Shown piece after piece: positions 45,427-54,401 of a DNA stretch of 64,000 nt. Within the stretch, counting starts at the first letter, position 1. Each line of letters starts with the position of its first letter. A program made the position numbers and the translations under genes. The notes beneath the pieces were generated by a model. It searched no databases and was not told the DNA's origin. It saw only the letters and a program-made list of their open reading frames with translations. Source of the DNA: Neokomagataea tanensis (lineage in GTDB: Bacteria > Pseudomonadota > Alphaproteobacteria > Acetobacterales > Acetobacteraceae); NCBI RefSeq assembly GCF_006542335.1, contig NZ_CP032485.1, positions 405,501-469,500 of the forward strand, written 5' to 3'.

Positions 45427-46227
45427 ATGACTAATCCCGTCGAACATGACCCAATCGCCCTGCGCTTGGAGGCAGCCCGCTCAATCGTACGCGATGCTGC
45501 AGCCCTAGCCCTTAAAATGCGCCCCGCACCTGGCGGCCCAAGTGGGACCATGAAAGGACGACAGGACTATCTTACAGAAGCTGACGGAGCCGTTGAAGCT
45601 TTAGTCAGCCAACGCATCCAAGCTCTGTTCCCTGAAGATGGTTTTCAAGGCGAAGAAGGCGGCGTAACACGCCAAGGCAAATACCGCTGGGTCGTAGACC
45701 CAATCGACGGCACATCAAACTTCTCCCGCGGGCGCGACCGCTGGTGCGTTTCCCTCGGCCTTTTGGAAGGCGACACACCCGTTGCCGGCATTATCGATGC
45801 CCCTGCCCTTGGAGAAATTTTCACCGCACAACGCGGCAAAGGCGCATTCCTAAACGGCAAACCCATTAAAGCGGCCCCTACGCAAGACCCAGCGGAAGCC
45901 ATGATCGAAATGGGCTGGTCCTGCCGGGTACCACAACCCGTTTTTGAAGAAAAAATTAGCGCAATTGTCGGCCTCGGCGCGATGCCACGCTCAGGTGGCT
46001 CAGGCGCGCTTGCACTTGCAGATGTCGCATGTGGCCGCAGCGACGGATACCTCGAAATCGTTATCCGCTTGTGGGACGTAGCGGCGGCGCTGGTTCTCCT
46101 CGAAGAAGCAGGCGCACGTGTTTCTCCCTTCCTTGAAACCGGCGGCTTAACAGGCGGCGCCACCATTCTGGCCACAGCCCCTAATATTGCAGAAGCCGTC
46201 TCTCACGCCGTAAACGTACCGCTTTAA
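45427..46227 (+). CDS. Inositol monophosphatase family protein
   Basis: 266 residues. Metal and catalytic sites are intact: GEEGG (Glu76, Glu77), VVDPIDGTSNF (Asp91, Asp94, Gly95, Thr96) and IRLWDVAAAL near the C-terminus. Strong ribosome site AAGGAG 6 bases before the ATG. Family members dephosphorylate inositol-1-phosphate, histidinol phosphate or 3'-phosphoadenosine 5'-phosphate; the sequence does not decide. Its position next to a GINT1-like gene hints at inositol, as inference. Gap 45212-45426 (215 bases) contains no gene and should hold promoters for both. Confidence 0.88.
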   Translation: MTNPVEHDPIALRLEAARSIVRDAAALALKMRPAPGGPSGTMKGRQDYLTEADGAVEALVSQRIQALFPEDGFQGEEGGVTRQGKYRWVVDPIDGTSNFSRGRDRWCVSLGLLEGDTPVAGIIDAPALGEIFTAQRGKGAFLNGKPIKAAPTQDPAEAMIEMGWSCRVPQPVFEEKISAIVGLGAMPRSGGSGALALADVACGRSDGYLEIVIRLWDVAAALVLLEEAGARVSPFLETGGLTGGATILATAPNIAEAVSHAVNVPL

Positions 46228-46311
46228 TCTCAGGAATGTGGCCTGATTTGGCCGCATTTGCACGGCACTTTGGCACAACAAAAGCACACTGAATATTTTG
46301 GGTGACTAAAC

Positions 46312-47142
46312 ATGATCCGTATTAACATCTCTCGCGGCCTTTTGCTGGCCAGTGCTTCACTTCTTCTCGCAGCATGCTCCAGCACACAAACAACAGCGAC
46401 CGAACAACAACTTACCGTTGACCGCGCCACCCTCGCCGTACAGGACCTCTTTAGCGGAACCACCCCTCAGTCCCGCTCGCAGCAGCTTTTAGCTGAAGCA
46501 AAAGCCGTGATGATCTGCCCATCAATTCTCAACATGTCGTTTGGGATTGGCGGCTCAGGTGGACGCTGCGTTTTAATGACGCGCGATGCCCGCGGCTCTT
46601 GGTCGGACCCTGCTTTCTATCGCCTGAGCACCGGCTCTCTCGGGGTACAAGTCGGCATCCAAAGCTCCGAAATGGTATTCTTTGTGATGTCTCAGCACGG
46701 TATTCAGGCATTACTTGATAGCCAATTCAAGTTCGACGCTACGGCCTCCGCATCCTTCGCAACAATCGGCACAGGTGCAGAAGCCAGCACAGCAGGCGCA
46801 CGCAATACGGATATTTACGCAGCTCAGAAAAATCAGGGGCTCTACGCAGGGGCCGCGCTAGGTGGCTCAAAGCTTACAGTCGATAGCGGCGCCAACCGAG
46901 CCTATTACAATCAAACCGTGGGGCCAGAAGATATTGTCATCACAATGCGCGTCAACAATACGGCAGCCGACCCTCTACGCCGCGCTCTCATGAACATTGC
47001 TCAAACACCGACCTCACCAACCGCGCACGCAACCACCGCCGTCATCCAAGATACGACCCTCAACGATGGAAGCAGCGCCTATAACGGCGCCCTCAGCAGT
47101 GGCCGCGGCATACAAAGCCAAAGCCTTGCACCCGTGAAGTAA
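46312..47142 (+). CDS. SYLF-domain lipoprotein
   Basis: 276 residues with a lipoprotein signal (SASLLLAACSS, Cys at about 22). A SYLF (DUF500-like) lipid-binding domain follows: AKAVMICPSILNMSFGIGGSGG, SDPAFYRLSTGSLGVQVGIQSSE, FKFDATASASFATIG and AAQKNQGLYAGAALGGSKL. SYLF proteins bind membranes and phosphoinositides in eukaryotes; in bacteria the role is open. The last 50 residues are a low-complexity, Ala/Ser/Thr-rich tail. A perfect terminator follows. Confidence 0.85.
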   Translation: MIRINISRGLLLASASLLLAACSSTQTTATEQQLTVDRATLAVQDLFSGTTPQSRSQQLLAEAKAVMICPSILNMSFGIGGSGGRCVLMTRDARGSWSDPAFYRLSTGSLGVQVGIQSSEMVFFVMSQHGIQALLDSQFKFDATASASFATIGTGAEASTAGARNTDIYAAQKNQGLYAGAALGGSKLTVDSGANRAYYNQTVGPEDIVITMRVNNTAADPLRRALMNIAQTPTSPTAHATTAVIQDTTLNDGSSAYNGALSSGRGIQSQSLAPVK

Positions 47143-47179
47143 TTCAAACGCCCCTTCAACTACACCACCCCAAACCAAC

Positions 47180-47219
47180 AAAAAGCGGGTAAGAAGGCCT
47201 CCCTTCTTACCCGCTTTTT
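47180..47219. terminator. Strong bidirectional terminator
   Basis: An 18-bp perfect stem (47180-47197 with 47202-47219) around a CCTC loop, with A-rich and T-rich ends. It separates the SYLF gene (+) from the TonB-receptor gene (-). Confidence 0.95.
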
Positions 47220-47262
47220 TTATGCTCTATCGCAGGAGGCCTCGCGGCCCCCTATGATCAAA

Positions 47263-50190
47263 TTAGAGGCTGATACCTGCCTGCAGGAAGATGTAACGAC
47301 CAGGGTAGAAACCGCCATAGACAGCACCCACACTGTTGTCGCTGCCGCTCGTTACGAACGGAGGCTTCTTGTTTGTGATGTTCTGGATACCACCCGTGAA
47401 GTTCCAACGGTTCAGACGGTAAGAGGCGCTCAGATCCTGCTGGATCATCATAGGCGTCTTATAACGACCGGAGGTTGTTGGCTCCCATTTGGACGTATCG
47501 TTCCAGCGCATACCACCCGTGAACTGCAACATGTAGTTGATGCTGACTGCACCATGTGTCCAACCAAGTGTCGTGTAGTCACGTACGCGTGGGTTGCCCG
47601 AACCGTTATTGTAAAGCAACGCGCCGGTGTAATCGCTGAACGCACCGCCTGGCACGAACTGTTGCTTGTAGTTCAACAGATATTGGAAATTGTTGGAAAC
47701 AGAAACAATATCGTTGCTGGTGATGTGGTGACGGTAGTCAAAGTCAAAATCAACACCGCTTGTACGCAGAGCGCCAATGTTCTGAGCATAAGCTGAAACC
47801 GTGCTGATCTGCCCGTTAGACAAGCGGTTTACCTGGCTGCACAATGAGGTGTTGGAGCCGTCATAGCAGTTGTTCAGGATGTATGTTGTCGGCAGAGCAG
47901 AGATCATGTGGCTGATGGAGTAGTGCCAGTATTCACCCGAGAGGGAGAGACCTGGAATCCAACGTGGCGTGATAACCGTACCGAAGGTGTAGGTACGTCC
48001 CTCTTCTGGCTGCAACTGCGTGTTACCACCACCAATGGTTGGCACCTGCGCACTGCCGGACTGCGTGAAGGTCTTTGTATCAATGCCTTGACGGGCACAG
48101 TTTGCCGCAACAATAGCCGATGCTGCACCGTAGGAATTGACACGGTTCATGTCACACGGGTCACTGGCAGTGTTGTACGAAATGCTACGACCACCATACA
48201 GCTCGTTTACGTTTGGCTGACGGAAAGACGTACCCAATGTACCACGGAAGCGGATGTCTGAAACAGGTGCCCAGCTGATTGAGCCCTTCCAGATTTTCGC
48301 TGCGCCGAACGTGTTGTAGGCAGAAATACGTCCCTGACCATCAATCGTCAGGTCTTTTGCAAGAAATGCGTTGTGCAGAAGCGTCAGCTGGCCTTCAAGA
48401 TAGCCTTCCGTTACGTGGAAGCCACCGCTTGTTGGCAGCACAGTATTGGTCATGCTCTCGCCGCTCTGAACCAACGGATCAGGCTTGTTGCTGAGCTGCT
48501 CGCCACGGCGCTCCATGCCCATAGCGATACCAAGCGCACCACCATGTGCCCATGGCATGTGAACAACGCTGTTGTTATGGAAACGCAGGTTCCAGTCACG
48601 CAGGAAATATGCCGCATCAGAGCTTACGTTTCTGTTCACGTAAGACACCGCTTCCGGAGACAGCGCCTTGAACGGGCTTGAGCAACCAAAGCTCGGGCAA
48701 ACAGACGGGTCATACGCCAGTGCGCTAGCGGAGCTTCCCGGTGTAACCTGACGCAAACCGTACGCGTTCAGCAGGTTGGTGTAGGAGCCAATGTTCAGCG
48801 TCTTCGTGTTGGTTCGGTTCGCACCATAGGTGTAAGACGCGTCGTACTTCCAACCATATGCTACGTCACCATTCACGCCGAACTTTGCCGTTACTGTGTC
48901 TGACGCAACTTCGGTACGGCGGTCACCAAATTCGGTGAAACGCTTGATAACACCGACATTCGTTCCAAACGTATTGCGCGGGTCGTTCGCAGGAACGCTC
49001 AAAACAGACGGCAAGGTGCTAGGCTGGATCGACCCATTAAATGGGTTTGGCGCCATGAATGTTGAGCTCGTACGGTGCGAGTACAGCACATTCGAGTAAA
49101 CATTGAAGTGATGGTTGATCTCGTAATGCGTATCGCCAGAGAGGTTTGAGCTCTGCAGCTGGTTCGTTAAGCTCGCACGTGGTCCGAAGTTGTAACGATA
49201 GCTGTTGTTCCAGCGGCCCAGCACGGTACCATCCGGGGCAACGCCAACGTTTACGCCGGAGCCCGTTACGCGTGCAATATCAGAGAAGCCAGAACCAAAT
49301 GTGTTGGCTGCTGCACCACCTGGGTTGTTCGTCAGCTGCACTGGGCTGGCCCATGAACGGTCACGCTGCATAACGCCACCTTGGGTCATGTACGAACCGA
49401 ACAGTGTCAGGTTGCCCTTACCGTGGTCGAAGTTCCAACCTTTATAGCCAGAGATCATACCCGTCTGGTTATCGCCTTGGCCGGTGATACCACCACGCAC
49501 GGTGATGTTGGCGTCGTTCAGGTCATGGCGCAGCTTAATGTTGATTACGCCTGAAACAGCGTCAGCACCGTAAAGTTCTGAGCCACCGTCCTTCAGAATT
49601 TCAACACTTGAAATCTGCTGGATAGGAATCGCGTTCAAGTCAATGCAGTTGTTACGGCCATTCATGGACGCACGCTTGCCGTCGATCAGCACCAAAACGC
49701 GCTTCGTTCCGAGGTTACGCAGATCAGCACAGGTTACACCGCCACCGCCGTTGGTCGCGGTGTTCGTTGTGCCGCTGGAACCCATTGAAGGCAGGCGGGA
49801 GAAAAAGTCATTCAGCGTCGTCGCACCAGTTTGCTGGATTTGCTTGGACGACACGATCTGCACAGGGTTCGCGCTTGAATTGCGCGAAGACACCAGCGCT
49901 GAACCTGTTACGACGACCCGCTCATCAGCGCCAGACGCTTCAATCATAGCCGGACGCATCGCACCGGGCCGGCGGCGGGACACAGCTACCGGAGCGGGCT
50001 GTACTGATACAGGCGCCGCTACAGGTGTAGCAACAGGCGCAGTCCGCGCACTTGTTGCCGCTGCCTTAGCCTTGGCGTGATGATGGCGCGCTACATCATG
50101 AGATGACGCAGCATAAACAGGCACAACAGTCAGAGCGCTGCTGGCCAAAATAGATGCGCACAGAAGCTGGCGTGTAACAGAGGATGACAT
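47263..50190 (-). CDS. TonB-dependent outer-membrane receptor
   Basis: 975 residues from the ATG at 50190, which has a GGGAA ribosome site; a TTG at 50211 is possible but has none. Signal peptide about 1-28, then a His/Ala/Pro-rich linker to about 80 and the plug: NPVQIVSSKQIQQTGATTLNDFF, RVLVLIDGKRAS and GGSELYGADAVSGVINIKL are the classic TonB-plug markers. Two Cys pairs occur in the plug and barrel loops. The barrel ends with FLQAGISL. Likely transports a large nutrient such as a sugar, peptide or chelate; ligand unknown. Confidence 0.93.
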   Translation of the reverse strand: MSSSVTRQLLCASILASSALTVVPVYAASSHDVARHHHAKAKAAATSARTAPVATPVAAPVSVQPAPVAVSRRRPGAMRPAMIEASGADERVVVTGSALVSSRNSSANPVQIVSSKQIQQTGATTLNDFFSRLPSMGSSGTTNTATNGGGGVTCADLRNLGTKRVLVLIDGKRASMNGRNNCIDLNAIPIQQISSVEILKDGGSELYGADAVSGVINIKLRHDLNDANITVRGGITGQGDNQTGMISGYKGWNFDHGKGNLTLFGSYMTQGGVMQRDRSWASPVQLTNNPGGAAANTFGSGFSDIARVTGSGVNVGVAPDGTVLGRWNNSYRYNFGPRASLTNQLQSSNLSGDTHYEINHHFNVYSNVLYSHRTSSTFMAPNPFNGSIQPSTLPSVLSVPANDPRNTFGTNVGVIKRFTEFGDRRTEVASDTVTAKFGVNGDVAYGWKYDASYTYGANRTNTKTLNIGSYTNLLNAYGLRQVTPGSSASALAYDPSVCPSFGCSSPFKALSPEAVSYVNRNVSSDAAYFLRDWNLRFHNNSVVHMPWAHGGALGIAMGMERRGEQLSNKPDPLVQSGESMTNTVLPTSGGFHVTEGYLEGQLTLLHNAFLAKDLTIDGQGRISAYNTFGAAKIWKGSISWAPVSDIRFRGTLGTSFRQPNVNELYGGRSISYNTASDPCDMNRVNSYGAASAIVAANCARQGIDTKTFTQSGSAQVPTIGGGNTQLQPEEGRTYTFGTVITPRWIPGLSLSGEYWHYSISHMISALPTTYILNNCYDGSNTSLCSQVNRLSNGQISTVSAYAQNIGALRTSGVDFDFDYRHHITSNDIVSVSNNFQYLLNYKQQFVPGGAFSDYTGALLYNNGSGNPRVRDYTTLGWTHGAVSINYMLQFTGGMRWNDTSKWEPTTSGRYKTPMMIQQDLSASYRLNRWNFTGGIQNITNKKPPFVTSGSDNSVGAVYGGFYPGRYIFLQAGISL

Positions 50191-50574
50191 TCGTTTTCCC
50201 AAAAGCATCAATGTGATTGCTGATATTTATTCCTATTTCTCGAGCCATTTTCTATACGCATTGCAGCCATGCCTTCAGCAAAGGTCTGGCCTGTGTCCCG
50301 CAGGACACAACGCATTGATATACAAGGAAATATTTCAAATTTATTCTTTTTGACGTATATAAAATTCGATTTATATATCAACACCTTAAATGTGATTTCA
50401 TATTTATATCGAATCAAATCTCATTAATTAGATACATTCTGTTACAAATTTATTTAAAAAAAATTTCATCGCTTTTTAGGCGATTCAGGGTGCCGATTCA
50501 TCGAATTGCAAAAGGTAATCCGTAAGAATCGTTCTATTACAGAGCGTAAGGCGCATTAAGACTAAATGGAGAGA
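50191..50574 (-). promoter_or_regulatory. AT-rich leader of the TonB receptor and end of mltG
   Basis: 384 bases without a gene. 50310-50460 is strongly AT-rich and must carry the receptor promoter. A 6-bp hairpin (GTGTCC at 50293-50298 with GGACAC at 50303-50308, loop CGCA) lies about 100 bases upstream of the start and could be an operator or a leader hairpin. Near mltG a 7-bp repeat (50569-50575 with 50584-50590) overlaps its stop. No regulator box is recognised. Confidence 0.4.
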
Positions 50575-51684
50575 CTAATTTCCGTCTCTCAGATGCTGAA
50601 CATTTCGGTTGTGCTCATCAAGCGTTGCCGCAAAGCGATGCCCACCGCGTCCGTTAGCAACAAAATAAAGCGCCTGCCCCGTTGCCGGATGGGCCGCTGC
50701 TTCTAAGGAAGAAAGACTTGGGGAGCAAATTGCTCCCGGCGGCAAGCCAGCATTCAGATACGTGTTATAAGGGCCGGGCGCGAGAAGGTCATCATGCTCA
50801 AGAGGCCGATCAAGGGTGCCCATACCATCGCTTACACCGTAAATCACGGTCGGGTCCGTTTGCAGTTTCATGCCTAGTTGCAGACGATTGACAAAAACCC
50901 GTGCGACCATCGGGCGCTCTTCGGGCAACGCCGTTTCACGCTCAATCAGAGATGCCAGCACCAGCAAATCCTGCGGTGTGTGAATGACACCATCCAAAGA
51001 AGCAACGTCGCGCCCGGCCCATATTTTTTGCAACCGCTCGGCCATCATATGACTGAGACGCTCAACAACTGTTGAGCGTTGAGTACCTAGCGGCAAAGCC
51101 AGAGTTTCAGGGAATAACTGCCCTTCGGCCAGGGGAGGAATATCCCCCTTCAAAAAAGGTGCCTGCTGGAGAATCAGTTCCATGCGCTTGACGGTCAGAC
51201 CTTCCGGGAAGGTCAGCATGTGCTCAACCGGGTGACCATGCCGCAAGATAAGAAGGATATGGGCGACCGACACTCGTGCAGGGAAAGAAAATTCCGCAGC
51301 ATGGAGGGCGCCATCTTGACGCGTCACGACGGCCGCTAACTTAAAAAATATCCCTGAAGACCATGTAGGCGCTAAAACGCCGGCATTTTGCAAAGAGGCC
51401 GAAACCTGCCCGACCCCACCCCGAGGCACAACAACTATGTGCCCCTCAGGGGCTGGCCCCGGATCAGTATAATGCCCGTAGCCCACTACAGCGGAGGCAA
51501 GGAAGGCAAAAGGCACAGCCAGCCAGGCCAGCTTTTTGCCGAAGCCCGGTGGCAAACTTAACCGTGGTGGTTGTTCATCGTCAGTGTCATCTGAGGTGCT
51601 GGGCTGCCCAGTACTCTTGGCGGCCTGCTCATCAGCACCCTCAGCAACATTTTCAGACGTTACGGGCGTTGGTTTGTCACGCAC
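50575..51684 (-). CDS. mltG: Endolytic murein transglycosylase MltG
   Basis: 369 residues: a cytoplasmic, Gln/Pro/Thr-rich lead (1-50), one membrane helix (LAWLAVPFAFLASAVVGYG, about 51-69), then the YceG domain. LASLIERETALPEERPMVARV contains the catalytic Glu by comparison with E. coli MltG, and LQTDPTVIYGV is the family hallmark. Cuts new glycan strands to length at the inner membrane. It is the last gene of the fab cluster, 12 bases after fabF, its most common neighbour. Confidence 0.95.
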   Translation of the reverse strand: MRDKPTPVTSENVAEGADEQAAKSTGQPSTSDDTDDEQPPRLSLPPGFGKKLAWLAVPFAFLASAVVGYGHYTDPGPAPEGHIVVVPRGGVGQVSASLQNAGVLAPTWSSGIFFKLAAVVTRQDGALHAAEFSFPARVSVAHILLILRHGHPVEHMLTFPEGLTVKRMELILQQAPFLKGDIPPLAEGQLFPETLALPLGTQRSTVVERLSHMMAERLQKIWAGRDVASLDGVIHTPQDLLVLASLIERETALPEERPMVARVFVNRLQLGMKLQTDPTVIYGVSDGMGTLDRPLEHDDLLAPGPYNTYLNAGLPPGAICSPSLSSLEAAAHPATGQALYFVANGRGGHRFAATLDEHNRNVQHLRDGN

Positions 51685-51696
51685 CGTAATCCCCTC

Positions 51697-52980
51697 TTAG
51701 CCTTCAAACCGCTTAAGGATGATGCTGGCATTCGTGCCACCAAAGCCAAAGCTGTTTGACAGGGCGACATTGATTTTACGCTGCTGCGCCTCATGTGCCA
51801 CACGGTCAATGACGCTCTCACGCGCGGGATTGTCGAGGTTCAGGGTTGGTGGTGCAACATTGTCCCTGATTGCCTGCAAGCAGAAAATAGCCTCAACAGC
51901 ACCCGCGGCACCAAGCAAATGCCCGATAGCGGATTTGGTTGATGACATAGCCAAATTCTTGGCATGGTCACCAAAGAATCGCTCTACAGCGTCAAGCTCA
52001 AGGTCATCAGCCATGGTGGATGTACCATGAGCATTGACGTAATCAATCTGGCTCGCATCCATACCGCTATTACGCAGGGCAGCCTTCATAGCGCGGAATG
52101 CGCCTTCGTGGCCCTCAGCAGGAGCGGTGATGTGGTGAGCGTCACCTGACAGACCGTAGCCGCCAATTTCGCCGTAAATTTTGGCACCGCGAGCCTTCGC
52201 ATGCTCAAGCTCTTCAAGAACAACGACGCCAGCGCCTTCGCCCATGACGAAGCCGTCACGGTCTCTATCCCAAGGACGAGACGCTTTCTCAGGCGCATCA
52301 TTTGATGCCGTGGACAATGCACGTGCTGAACTAAAGCCTGCAATACCAAGCGCACAAATGGCAGCTTCAGCACCACCAGCAACCATCACATCCGCATCAC
52401 CGTGCTGGATCAGACGTGCCGCGTCACCGATCGCATGGACGCCTGTTGCACATGCTGTAACAGCCGCGTGGTTAGGCCCTTTGAAGCCGTAACGAATCGA
52501 CAGATGGCCAGAGATCAGGTTGATCAGTGCCGAAGGAATAAAGAACGGCGACAGGCGTCGTGCTTTGCCACTCGCAACCGTCAAAGAGCCTTCGTAAATT
52601 GTCTGTAGGCCGCCGATACCAGAGCCGATCATTACACCCGTTGCGCAACGATCTTCTTCTGTTTCAGGTGTCCAGCCAGAATCTTGCACGGCTTGAATAG
52701 CCGCAGCCAAACCCAGATGGATAAAGCGATCCATCTTCTTTTGGTCTTTTACGCCAACCCAGTCAGCGAGCGTCAGCCCACCTTCTTCTGTTGGCCCAAC
52801 CGGCACTTCACCAGCCACTTGTGCTGGGAGTTCAGAGGGGTCGAAATGCGTGATGCGTCCAATGCCGGACTGTCCCGCGAGCAAACGTTTCCACGTCGCT
52901 TCAGCGCCAACGGCAAGCGGGCTTACCACACCGATTCCTGTTACGACGATGCGCCGTCCGTTAGTTGCATTGCCGGTCAT
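51697..52980 (-). CDS. fabF: 3-oxoacyl-ACP synthase II (KAS II)
   Basis: 427 residues, thiolase-fold condensing enzyme. Nucleophile Cys in VTACATGVHAIG (about 173), first His in NAHGTSTMADDLE (about 312), second in SAIGHLLGAAGAVEAIF (about 347). Elongates acyl-ACP with malonyl-ACP. Cytoplasmic. 158 bases separate it from acpP, upstream of it on the strand; the gap has no clear terminator. Followed by mltG at 12 bases. Confidence 0.97.
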   Translation of the reverse strand: MTGNATNGRRIVVTGIGVVSPLAVGAEATWKRLLAGQSGIGRITHFDPSELPAQVAGEVPVGPTEEGGLTLADWVGVKDQKKMDRFIHLGLAAAIQAVQDSGWTPETEEDRCATGVMIGSGIGGLQTIYEGSLTVASGKARRLSPFFIPSALINLISGHLSIRYGFKGPNHAAVTACATGVHAIGDAARLIQHGDADVMVAGGAEAAICALGIAGFSSARALSTASNDAPEKASRPWDRDRDGFVMGEGAGVVVLEELEHAKARGAKIYGEIGGYGLSGDAHHITAPAEGHEGAFRAMKAALRNSGMDASQIDYVNAHGTSTMADDLELDAVERFFGDHAKNLAMSSTKSAIGHLLGAAGAVEAIFCLQAIRDNVAPPTLNLDNPARESVIDRVAHEAQQRKINVALSNSFGFGGTNASIILKRFEG

Positions 52981-53138
52981 CGATGCCCCTCGTCATGCTG
53001 GTAAATTCTTTTTAAGCCGCACCCACGCATTTAGGACGCTGCTTATACAGCGCCCCAAACACGGTGCAGTCAGAGGGCTACCGGCCAGAAATGGCAACAC
53101 GGTACAATCCTCTGGGTATCGCGTCAGGCAAAAAAGCC

Positions 53139-53378
53139 TTAAGCAGCCTTCTGCTTTTCGATGTAGTCGATCGCATCCTTAACGGTGCCGATCTTCTCAG
53201 CAGCGTCTTCAGGAATCTCAACCGAGAAAGCTTCTTCGAAAGCCATAACCAGCTCAACTGTGTCGAGGCTGTCTGCGCCCAGATCGTCAATGAAAGACGC
53301 GTCTGGTGTGACTTTGCTTTCTTCAACGCCGAGATGTTCTACGACGATCTTCTTCACCTTATCAGCGATATCGCTCAT
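53139..53378 (-). CDS. acpP: Acyl carrier protein
   Basis: 79 residues. Phosphopantetheine site Ser37 in [15 protein letters not shown]. The acidic helix II and short C-terminal helix are typical. It carries the growing acyl chain to all fab enzymes. AAGGAA ribosome site 8 bases before the ATG. Lies between fabG and fabF with a 270-base structured gap before it. Confidence 0.98.
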   Translation of the reverse strand: MSDIADKVKKIVVEHLGVEESKVTPDASFIDDLGADSLDTVELVMAFEEAFSVEIPEDAAEKIGTVKDAIDYIEKQKAA

Positions 53379-53508
53379 GTGTCCGTTCCTTGTTGCCCGT
53401 CCGGGCGTTGTATCAACTCTTTGCTACAGCTTTCTGAGCGTTCTGCCAAACAAAACACTCAGCGCTGGCACCGCCCGAAACGACGTTACCCCCGGCTGGA
53501 AGGTTGTC

Positions 53509-53642
53509 AGCCTGTGAATGAGAACATATCCCCGACAGGCTACCCCAACGTCAAACCGGGCAAAGCAGCGCGCGCATTAGCACGCTTTGCCTTGCGGGCC
53601 AAGCGTTGGTCACGCTCCGTAATATTTCAGAGCATGACCAAC
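53509..53642 (-). promoter_or_regulatory. Three hairpins between fabG and acpP
   Basis: The 270-base gap 53379-53648 upstream of acpP contains three inverted repeats on the minus strand: a 15-bp stem (53605-53619 with 53628-53642, loop 8), an 8-bp stem (53559-53566 with 53584-53591) and a 7-bp stem (53509-53515 with 53535-53541). None ends in a T-run. They could form an RNA leader that separates or tunes acpP expression, which is usually higher than that of its neighbours. Confidence 0.55.
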
Positions 53643-53648
53643 AGGTTT

Positions 53649-54398
53649 TTAAACCATCGACATTCCGCCATTGACGTGCAGGGTCGTGCCAGTGACCCAC
53701 CCTGCCTCGTTGGAAGCAAGATACACAACCGCTGATGCAATATCATCCGGCCCACCCATGCGGCCCAGCGGTATGGAACCCACCAGCTTTTCGCGCAGGT
53801 TTTCCGGCAAAACGTCGGTCATAGGCGTTTCGATAAAGCCCGGTGCAACGACGTTGACCGTAACACCACGCGGGCCAGCCTCTTGAGCAAGCGACTTGCT
53901 CATACCGACCATACCCGCTTTAGCCGCTGCATAGTTGGCTTGGCCAGCATTGCCCGTCGTACCCACGATCGAAGCAATTGAAATGATACGCCCTGAGCGG
54001 CGACGCAGCATTCCCTTCAGAGCAGCGCGCGCCAAGCGGAATGGGCTTTCCAAATCAACCGTCATAACCTGCGCCCAATCGCTATCCTTCATGCGGATAG
54101 CCAACTGGTCGCGCGTCAAGCCAGCATTGTTCACGAGGATATCCAGCGGTGCGCCAGCAACCTCTTCCGCTTTGCCAACCAAAGCATCTGCCTCGGCGCT
54201 ATCTGAGAGGTTGGCAACAGCAACATGCGCACGCTCACCGAGGGACTGAGCCAACTCAGTAAGAACAGCCTCACGTGTGCCGCTCAGCACTACAGTCGCG
54301 CCTTGCGCGTGGAGCTTGCGTGCGATTGCCGCACCGATACCACCTGTCGCACCAGTAACCAGCGCAACCTTGCCTGTCAGTGAAAACATTCTTTTCAA
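53649..54398 (-). CDS. fabG: 3-oxoacyl-ACP reductase
   Basis: 249 residues, SDR fold. Cofactor loop TGATGGIG (about 16-23), NNAG at about 90, catalytic Ser-Tyr-Lys in SIASIVGTTGNAGQANYAAAK (Tyr about 157, Lys about 161). Reduces 3-ketoacyl-ACP with NADPH. The start follows fabD by 3 bases, so they are coupled. Confidence 0.97.
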   Translation of the reverse strand: MKRMFSLTGKVALVTGATGGIGAAIARKLHAQGATVVLSGTREAVLTELAQSLGERAHVAVANLSDSAEADALVGKAEEVAGAPLDILVNNAGLTRDQLAIRMKDSDWAQVMTVDLESPFRLARAALKGMLRRRSGRIISIASIVGTTGNAGQANYAAAKAGMVGMSKSLAQEAGPRGVTVNVVAPGFIETPMTDVLPENLREKLVGSIPLGRMGGPDDIASAVVYLASNEAGWVTGTTLHVNGGMSMV

Positions 54399-54401
54399 TC
54401 C

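Noticed and set aside
53064..53735. 223-codon plus-strand open frame over acpP and its leader
   Set aside because: Spans the acpP gene antisense and the hairpin region; no motif or ribosome site.
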